Assembly (NCBI RefSeq): GCF_000264995.1
Contig: NW_006767444.1
Span: forward strand, 322,275 to 386,274
Direction: 5' to 3'
DNA from: Punctularia strigosozonata HHB-11173 SS5
Taxonomy: Eukaryota > Basidiomycota > Agaricomycetes > Corticiales > Punctulariaceae
DNA length: 64,000 nt
Position numbers and translations under genes: made by a program. Positions 57,104-64,000 of the stretch are shown here, piece by piece. Numbering within the stretch: position 1 is the first letter of the stretch; each line of letters opens with the position of its first letter. The notes beneath the pieces are model-generated. The model ran no database searches and was not told the origin of the DNA. It saw nothing but the letters and a program-made list of their open reading frames with translations.

Positions 57104-60100
57104 ATGCGCACAGCTCTAGCATATCTAGCGGTAGCCCTCGTGGGCGCCACGGGTTCAGCGCAACAAATATACGACATCGTGAGTCCTTGGCCATCTCGTC
57201 CTCGACGTGAGGGTTAGGCGGAGGCTGACGAGCGTGACCCTCTTGCCAGTGGCAAACGACCTGGGACCGCGGCAAGCTGCTCACATACACGAATTTGGGC
57301 AGCAACCCGATCAACTTCCAGTCGCCCAGCGTGATCGGCCAAGCGGATATAGTGATCGATGATACGCAGACGTTTCAATCGGTCTGGGGCTTCGGAGGCA
57401 CCCTCAGTGAGTCTCATTAGCCCATCTACACCATCCCGGACGTAACGCGCCCAAACGCGGCTCTGGACGGATGGGGCATGCGCGCGGGACGGTTAAGACG
57501 CTGACATCGGCGTATTGATATCACAGCCGACTCCTCCGCACTTACATTGAACAACCTTAAGGTAGCGCACCTCCCGTCGCTTCTCGCTTTGCTCTCGGAA
57601 AACTAACGCCCACGCGAATACAGTCGAAGAACTCGACGGCGTACAACAACTTGCTGAAATACCTCTTTGACCGTACGTATATACGTTCCGCGCCGATCGC
57701 GTTACCGTCTCGGAACCGTCTAGTTCTCAATCTGTCCCCAATCTAGCGACCGACGGCGCGAACTCGGCGGGCCTGTCCTATCTTCGTGCGTCGTGACACA
57801 TGTGCTTCACTTAGAACCTTCACGTTAACTCAATTGGGGAATATCGTCCCATCAAACTCTATCCAGGTGTGCCCCTTGGAGCGTCAGACTTCTCCGCATC
57901 CGGTACGTGGCCGCCGGTCCTCCGCGCGTTAGGTCACAGGTCTGGAGGCTGACATCTATGGAACCTTTCACCTCTTCGGTACCGGTCGACAGCGTATAGC
58001 TACGATGACACCAGTGGCGACACTTCTTTGTCGAGCTTCTCTATCAACAAGGCGCCTTCGTATGTCTTCTCGGTCATCAAGGATATCATGGTCTGTCTTT
58101 CCTGGGACGAACGTGATCTGGGAATGCGACTCACGACGACCTCTTCCCGCAGGCGATCAACAAGGTCCTACGCATTCACGTCGTACCATGGAGTCCGGTG
58201 AGTGTACATCGCTATCTCGACTTCCACAATCGTTGACGAAATGTGCCCCATTCCAGCCTGGATGGATGAAGAGCGGTGGCACTATGAAAGTGCGCCCCTT
58301 CCTTCTCCTGTACTACACCATCTGATGGGCCTACTATCTGTCACAGGGCGGCTCCCTCAACAGCGGCAATGTCAATGTCTTCGCGAACTACCTCCTCAAG
58401 TGCCTGCAGGGGTTTCAGAGCCAGGGCATCTCCGTCTACGCGATCGGCATACAGAACGAGCCACAGAACAGTGACTGTTCGTCATGCGCATCATATGCTC
58501 GCTCGTTTACACGATGACCTCTTTTTTTTTGCGGATTAGCGACGTATCCCTCGACGAACATGCCGGTGGCGACGGAAGCGGCGGTCGGCACCGCGCTCAG
58601 GACGTTGATGAACAACAACGGGTTTTCGAGTGTGAAGATCATCGGATACGAACATAGTAAGTGATACATCGAACGTCCATACGTAGATGTGTCCCTGATC
58701 CTGCTATCAGATTGGGACGACGCAGGGGACTACCCCGTACAGCTGGTAAGTCAGGCGTCCTGTTCGCGAAGAACCTGTGCTCACCTCACGTTATGGTCCC
58801 ATAGATGCAACAGGCTGGTAGTGCTTTCGTGAGTATCTTTCTTTGACCCTGGCCGACCTAGCGCTGAATATCCGTGATATTCCAGGCTGGAGTTGTACGT
58901 GCACTTTCCTGTCCTAAAAGTCCATGCGGTACCTGACCTCAAAGTCGGCGTTAGTCTTTCCACTGCTATGCCGGAGAGTGAGTACCGCGTTACTCGTCAC
59001 ATCGACGGCGCTAATGGAATGCGTTGTGATCCAGTGTGAGCGAGCAGGACACCTTCCATACCGCGTTCCCCGACAAGGAAATCTACTTCACCGAATGTTC
59101 CGGCACGATTGGCTCGGACTGGTGGAGCGACATTAAGGTGCGTCTGGTTCAGGCCCGCCTTCGGCCAGTCTAGTGACAACGTATGATCAGTGGTACATGG
59201 ACAATTTGTTCATTGGAGGTATCACGCACAACTCGCATTCTGGCCTGATGGTATGCTCCTCTTTCGTTTACGGTAGTGAGGACCCTTACTGACGAACGAG
59301 ACCAGTGGAACATTGCCCTCGGTGAGCGAGATAGATGTGTAACACGACCGAAAAGGCCACCCTAATGGTTTGGTCGTCGTCCAGATGGAAACGGGAACCC
59401 GAAGCTACCTGGAACGGGTCAGTGTGCCAGCTCGAACGACACGAGTACGAAAGCTGATGTGACGTGCCTGTAGATTCGTGCGGCGGTAACGGCTGCCGAC
59501 CCATCGTGACCGTCAACAGCGATGGCACTTGGTCTGTCAACCAGGAGTTCTATGCTCTCGGTCAAGCATCCAAAGCGATTCTGCCGAGGGACTCAGGCGG
59601 ACCCTGGGGAAAGCGGATCAAAGTTACCGTTGGTGGATCTCTCAGCTGGGTCGGCCCATGTCCTTCCTTGCTTCCCTGACAAATAGCTGACCCGTTGCTG
59701 CGATCAGGCGTTGATCGTCGGGGCCTACGTCACCGGGAGAGTAAACTCGTCGGATTGGCTGCGATACTCGATTGTGGTCCTGAACTGGTTAGTGCTTTCC
59801 GAGAATCACGGTGCCGACGTCGTGAATTGACGCTCGCATGCGCTGCAGGGATGATACACCGAACGGTAGCTGGGACCCTACACCTGTGCAGACGACCGTG
59901 AGCCGTGCACTTACTGTCACGTTGGTCAGGCAAGAACTGACGTCGGTTTCGTATAGATCGAGTTCCGAGACATGCAAGCGACGTACACGTTCCCTGTCGG
60001 CGTGACGACGATGTGGTGGTACGCCCCCAACGAAGGCAAGGACTTCGCGACCAACGCTACGGCGTTCTACACCGACGAGCAGGACGGCGAGCAGCGCCCG

Positions 60101-60118
60101 ATGGGATTTTTCCAGTGA
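57104..60118 (+). CDS. Secreted glycoside hydrolase family 30
   Basis: Retaining glycosidase; fungal GH30 includes endo-beta-1,6-glucanases that trim cell-wall glucan and related enzymes. More than 15 introns, some exons under 30 bases. Signal peptide MRTALAYLAVALVGATGSAQ. Family features: VIDDTQTFQSVWGFGGTLTD at the start of the barrel, RVPLGASDFSASAYSYDD, LRIHVVPWSPPGWMKS, acid/base Glu in GIQNEPQNSD, and nucleophile Glu in EIYFTECSGTIGSDWW. The barrel is followed by a beta domain with GGNGCRPIVTV, EFYALGQASKAI and AYVTGRVNSSDW. The end is FYTDEQDGEQRPMGFFQ. Both catalytic Glu are intact. Substrate not decided by sequence alone. Confidence 0.94.
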
Positions 60119-60654
60119 AACAGAACCACACCCTGCAGGCTGCCGATTAATCTGGATCCGCACTGCCCACAAGCTGCTTCCCTCCGAACACGGAAGCCAC
60201 CCTCCCCACCTTCCGTCTCCGGCACCACACGCTCATGATTTATGACAAACAACGAACGACGACGGATCTGTTCTAGGTTACTCCCATTATACCCCCGCAA
60301 ATGTATGATAATTGTCAGCGTGGCGGACACGATGACTCGCGAATCCGTAATACACGCGATATCCCTTCCTGTGTCTACGTATCCTGCTTTGCACGCACTG
60401 TCGGTAGGGTGTACCTTCGGAGCGGTCTAGGATTGCCGTTGTGTCGCCCCTGCGGTGAGTTGCGCCCCGTGTGCGAGGTGGTGGAGTCGAAGTGGTAGTA
60501 TGCTGTGTGAGGGTACTGCGCACTCTGAGCACATGCACATGTATAAAGCCACCATCATATGCACGACATGACGGCAGTATAGTACCAAGCTCAGTGCGAA
60601 CTGGACCGTTGTCTATACCCCTCTACCCCTTACGCGTCTGAACACTTTACGACC
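60119..60654. other. Intergenic region, about 540 bases
   Basis: 3' flank of GH30 and promoter of the Ser/Thr-rich gene; TATAAAG at 60542 is a weak TATA candidate. No gene recognised. Confidence 0.6.
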
Positions 60655-61218
60655 ATGAAGCTTACATCCGGAGCGTTGGCCGTTCTCAGCCTGCTGGCCG
60701 TAGCGCACGCGCAAGGCAGCGCGACCACCGAGTCGAGCAGCGGGGACACAGGCGTTTCGACCACGAGTGCTCCGAGCCTGCCTGGGTGAGTTATCGACCG
60801 TCATGCAAGCGTCGGTTCCAAGCCTCACGAATTGACCCCTTCCCTCTCCGGCAGGTCGATCATCTCTGTCATAAGCACCCCAATACTCAGCCCGCCCTCG
60901 CTGAGCTCTCTACCACTTTCCAGCGTGGACGTAACCACCACGACAGCTAGCTCATCGGCGAATTTGACAACGACCACGGCCTCGACGCCCGGAGGCGCCT
61001 CGACGACGGTCACGTCCGTCTCCTCGCCTATCATCACCAGTACTGGTACTGTCACGAGCCCAATCATCTCTGGGACATCCAGCACCGGGTCATCCTCCAG
61101 CTCCAGCCTGACGACCTCCGCTCCGGCTACAACTACGACCAGCGGTGCTGCTGGCTCGATGAAGGCGTCCGCCTGGGTGGTCGCTGCGTTCGGCGTCCTT
61201 GCGGGTCTCGCTCTCTAA
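60655..61218 (+). CDS. Ser/Thr-rich secreted protein, probable GPI anchor
   Basis: Exons 60655-60785 and 60855-61218 give 164 residues. Signal peptide (LTSGALAVLSLLAVAHAQ), then about 120 residues that are mostly Ser and Thr, likely heavily O-mannosylated, then a short spacer (SGAAGS) and a hydrophobic C-terminus (AWVVAAFGVLAGLAL) with no charged residues after it. That is the standard GPI-attachment layout, with a small-residue omega site near SGAAGS. No enzymatic domain. A cell-wall or plasma-membrane surface role is likely; exact function unknown. Confidence 0.87.
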
Positions 61219-61699
61219 AAACCACTGGAAGTGGCGATGGAAGTGTTGAAGCGGGAAGAAAATGACGGTTTGGGAGGATATGTGGTGATGGACACCTCGA
61301 ATCGGACTCGGACGATTGCATAACACTTTACAACATGTTCTTCGAGCATTCGATAGCGAGCTGAATGCAGTATGCTTTTAGGCAATGATGACAAGCGCAT
61401 CCGACTCGCGTCGTGTACGGTCTCATATCATGCTCTCCATCTATGATCTTTGTCATTCCGGCTATATACCGCCTCCTGTACGAGCGGAATCCGAGTCGGA
61501 CGTTGTGCAAAAGCTTCACATGTTACTCAGCTGCTGTAGCAATCGTTGAGTATGGCGCCATCATCGCTTTCGTCCCACACTTCCTAATGGAGTAAACCTC
61601 GCTATGGTACTGAAATCGCAAAGTGTTTATAACGCGACAGGCATGGACTAGGATGAGCAGCAAAAACCCTCAAGCATCTTTCTTCAACAGCCTACAGTG
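61219..61699. other. Intergenic region, about 480 bases
   Basis: Same-strand spacer between the GPI-type protein and the reductase. Nothing recognised. Confidence 0.6.
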
Positions 61700-63047
61700 A
61701 TGGCCTCGCAAAACAAGCAACTCATATTGGTATGTGCCGCGTCCATCACGAAATTCTCGTCTAACGACCTTCATCCTCAGGTAACAGGTATCTCTGGCTT
61801 CTTAGGAGGTCATATAGTCCAGCAGTTAATTGAAGATGGATATCGCGTTCGCGGGTAAGGACCTCGTCACTATGCATCTCAGGGTTCGGACTGACCACCG
61901 ATGATAGAACTGTACGTACCGTGAAGGTCGAGTCTATCCGGGAGAACTTCGCATTCTACGGCGACGACCTTGAGGTGATCGGCTTTGACGATCTGGTTGC
62001 CGGAGATTGGACAGAAGCCTTGAAAGGTTTGTGAGACCTGACTGCCTGAGTGGGACTGGCGCTGATGCCATAGTTCAGGAGTAGACGGTATCTTGCACGC
62101 CGCAGCTCCATTGCCTGGCTCGCAAGAACCTCAATCGGCGCTCGATGTGAGTCGTCATCATCATGTATTACCATCAACCTTTGACATTGACGCATCTCGA
62201 CAGGCCGCGGTCGAAGGTGCCCTCAACATCTTGCATGCGGCGGACAAAGCCGGGATCACAAACTTTGTGCTGATGAGCAGCTTCGCCACGGCGTTGAATC
62301 CATTGAACCCGGCTGACAACAATGAGCTCAATGAGCATAGTAGGTCTCAACGAAAAGTGTTTATGGACGCACCTTTTGATTGTGATCCCGCCAGGCTGGA
62401 ATCCCGTCACCAAGGCGCAGATATTGGACCCAAACTCCGATCCGATGTTGGCATACACCGGTTACAAGACCTCAGCTGAACAGGCGGTTTGGGAGTTCGC
62501 AGATGCGCACCCTCACATTAACATCACTGCTGGTGAGTCTCCAATCCTTCTTCCCCATAGTTATGCTCATCGTGATCACGATATAGTCCTCCCGCCCTTC
62601 TTTTACGGCCCCTTCGCCCCGGGCCACAAAGTCGTCCAAGGAGTGCGTAAGTGGGATCTCAGCACGAACTCCTTCATCTACGCCTTCCTCAAGCCAGACG
62701 GGCCCTTCCCGCCCTCGCGCTACATCGACGTGCGTGACTCCGCGCGCTCGCTCATCCTAGGGCTCAAGACCTCGCCCGGTACCAAGCGCAAGCGGGTGCT
62801 CGTCTGCCCCACCCCCGGCATCGACTGGAAGGAGAGTACCGAATATCTCCTCCAGCAGCGCCCCGAGCTTAAGGGACGCATCGCCGACCCGGCCAAGGCC
62901 CCGCCGATCGACGAGTTCCGGATCACCGACAACAATTTGCAGGAAATCCTGCACTTCGGCGAATTCATACCTTGGAAGCAGACATTGCTGGATACGGTGG
63001 ATTCGCTTCTGAAACTCGAAAAGGAGTGGGCCGCATCTGACGCGTAG
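61700..63047 (+). CDS. Extended short-chain dehydrogenase, dihydroflavonol-reductase-like
   Basis: NAD(P)-dependent reductase of the extended SDR type; yeast relatives reduce methylglyoxal and other ketones. Exon 1 is 61700-61729, with six or so further exons; about 345 residues. Features: VTGISGFLGGHIVQQLIEDG (Rossmann GxxGxxG), VRGTVRTVKV, ILHAAAPL, catalytic Ser in NFVLMSSFATAL, Tyr and Lys in YTGYKTSAEQAVW, PPFFYGPFAPG and RYIDVRDSARSLIL. The C-terminal part, EFRITDNNLQ and LLDTVDSLLKLEKEW, is normal. Splicing after GYRVRG and before WNPVTK restores the usual order. Substrate unknown. Confidence 0.92.
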
Positions 63048-63230
63048 ATGATGATACAACGTAATGCATTTGTCCAGTGAATAGATCTACATGATATAGA
63101 TATATCAGAGTTGACGTCTGTATGTGCTAAACAACGGACCAGCCTCACATGTCAACACCACGCCAAAGCAACCAGCCTGCTGATAGCTCGAAACTGTCCG
63201 AAGACGTCGCTACCGAAAGCCGCCGTATCA

Positions 63231-64000
63231 TCATGACCTCCCGAACAACCGTCCAAGCAACCCGACTTTCTTCGCCGGAGGCTTTGGTGAGGGCTTGGCC
63301 GTCTTCTCTGCCGCATCTGCAGAACCATACCCGACTTTCTTCGCCGGAGGCTTTGGTGAGTCCTTGGTCGTCTTCTCTGCCGCATCTGCAGAACCAGCAT
63401 GGCGCCTCTTATACTCTGCGGGCGTCTCTCCACTTATACCGTTGGCCCACTGTCCTCGTCGCGCGACTCTAGATTGACCTCAGAACGATGATGAGGCAAA
63501 GGACGCTCGAGCGCTTACTTGGCCTCGTGCTCTATCCTCAAGAATTCTTCCTTGCCCCACTGACCATACTCCGCGTTGGCTTGTTGATACGTCGATGCCC
63601 AGCCAGCGTGCAGCATTTCCAGCGAGATGCATCTTCCGGACTTGAGCCAAGCTGGGAGGAGGCGTGGTGGGAGTACCGGTACAGCAACCTGTGCGGACAT
63701 TACTCTAGACAATCAGGTTCAGAAAAATGAGCCGGACGTACTATGCGGAAGTACTGATCGCGCCTGATGAGTTGACAGTATATGGCTTTGCCATCGACTG
63801 TCTGTTTCAGCCATGCAAGAGCTTCTGCAGCATAAGGCATGCTTGGCCGGCCGAAATGCGCGGCCTTGGCGAAGACGGTCATGATCAACGCCGTGATCGA
63901 AGATAACGAACAGAGTTCACCTCCGGTGCGTCAATCCCAGCCATCCGAATGTGTATAGTCTCATCCTTCAGCTCTGCGAAGAGTCAGAGGTTCGGCAATG
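63231..64000 (-). CDS. Staphylococcal-nuclease-like (Lcl3-type) endonuclease, partial
   Basis: The gene runs past the right edge, so its N-terminus is missing. Visible exons read [79 protein letters not shown] and [14 protein letters not shown] with PAEYKRR. These match thermonuclease-fold proteins such as Lcl3, a membrane-anchored mitochondrial-type nuclease of fungi. The catalytic Arg and acidic residues of the fold ([14 protein letters not shown]) are in place. After the fold is an unusual C-terminal tail of two 23-residue repeats followed by [10 protein letters not shown]. The repeat is listed separately. Confidence 0.9.
63261..63398 (-). repeat. Coding tandem repeat, 2 x 69 bases
   Basis: Two direct copies (63261-63329 and 63330-63398) with few mismatches, encoding a repeat with SADAAEKT and [10 protein letters not shown] in the nuclease tail. 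Identity is high, so the duplication is recent and may vary between strains. Confidence 0.8.

Noticed and set aside
56178-57314. Arg/Pro-rich frames between the lipase and GH30
   Set aside because: Low-complexity shadows with no splice or domain support, partly over triplet repeats in a leader.
1-64000. Retroelement, DNA transposon, tRNA or CRISPR
   Set aside because: No reverse transcriptase, integrase or transposase motif, terminal repeats, cloverleaf or regularly spaced repeats seen on either strand.

Overview
The window is nuclear DNA from a filamentous basidiomycete, most likely an Agaricomycete. Almost every gene is split by many introns of about 45-70 bases with GT (sometimes GC) donors and short acceptors. 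Genes lie close together on both strands. The gene content fits: a PriA/CPL1-like secreted protein, a Pali/SUR7-family membrane protein, a double-telobox Myb protein, an expanded fungal protein-kinase family, GH30 and class-3 lipase secretory genes. I found no rRNA, tRNA, CRISPR array, retroelement or obvious DNA transposon. Gene models were built by hand: splice sites were chosen so that phases close and the protein matches its family.

Layout. 0.1-1.2 kb: a UBE2S-type E2 (-). 1.9-5.1 kb: a tandem array (+) of three diverged members of an unrecognised small-protein family; a fourth member lies at 49-50 kb. 5.7-8.3 kb: a sugar transporter (-) with about 20 introns. 9.1-11.4 kb: a five-RRM, probably mitochondrial RNA-binding protein (-), divergent from an F-box-like gene (12-13 kb, +). 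14-18.9 kb: a glutamine-synthetase-like enzyme (+) convergent with an amino-acid permease (-). 20.2-25 kb: PriA-like repeat protein, prefoldin subunit 3, and an SVOP-like MFS transporter. 25.4-28.5 kb: Tay1/Teb1-like double-telobox Myb protein. 29.5-33.6 kb: proteasome lid Rpn9 and a Gpt2/Sct1-like acyltransferase. 33.9-37.1 kb: two tandem alpha/beta-hydrolase paralogues. 38-43.5 kb: Pali-like protein, two coiled-coil proteins, histone H2A.Z, and a CsbD-like stress protein. 44-46.8 kb: AP-complex beta-adaptin. 47-52.3 kb: two kinase-family paralogues flanking the fourth small-family member; one looks catalytically dead and frameshifted. 53.5-63 kb: secretory genes (candidate small secreted protein, lipase, GH30 glycosidase, GPI-type protein) and an extended-SDR reductase. 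63.2 kb to the end: a staphylococcal-nuclease-like gene cut by the window edge.

Housekeeping functions (proteolysis, chaperone, chromatin, vesicle coat) are interleaved with secretory, transport and lineage-specific genes. The most unusual material is the four-member small-protein family with a conserved intron position, the kinase/pseudokinase pair beside it, and five independently supported GC-AG introns.
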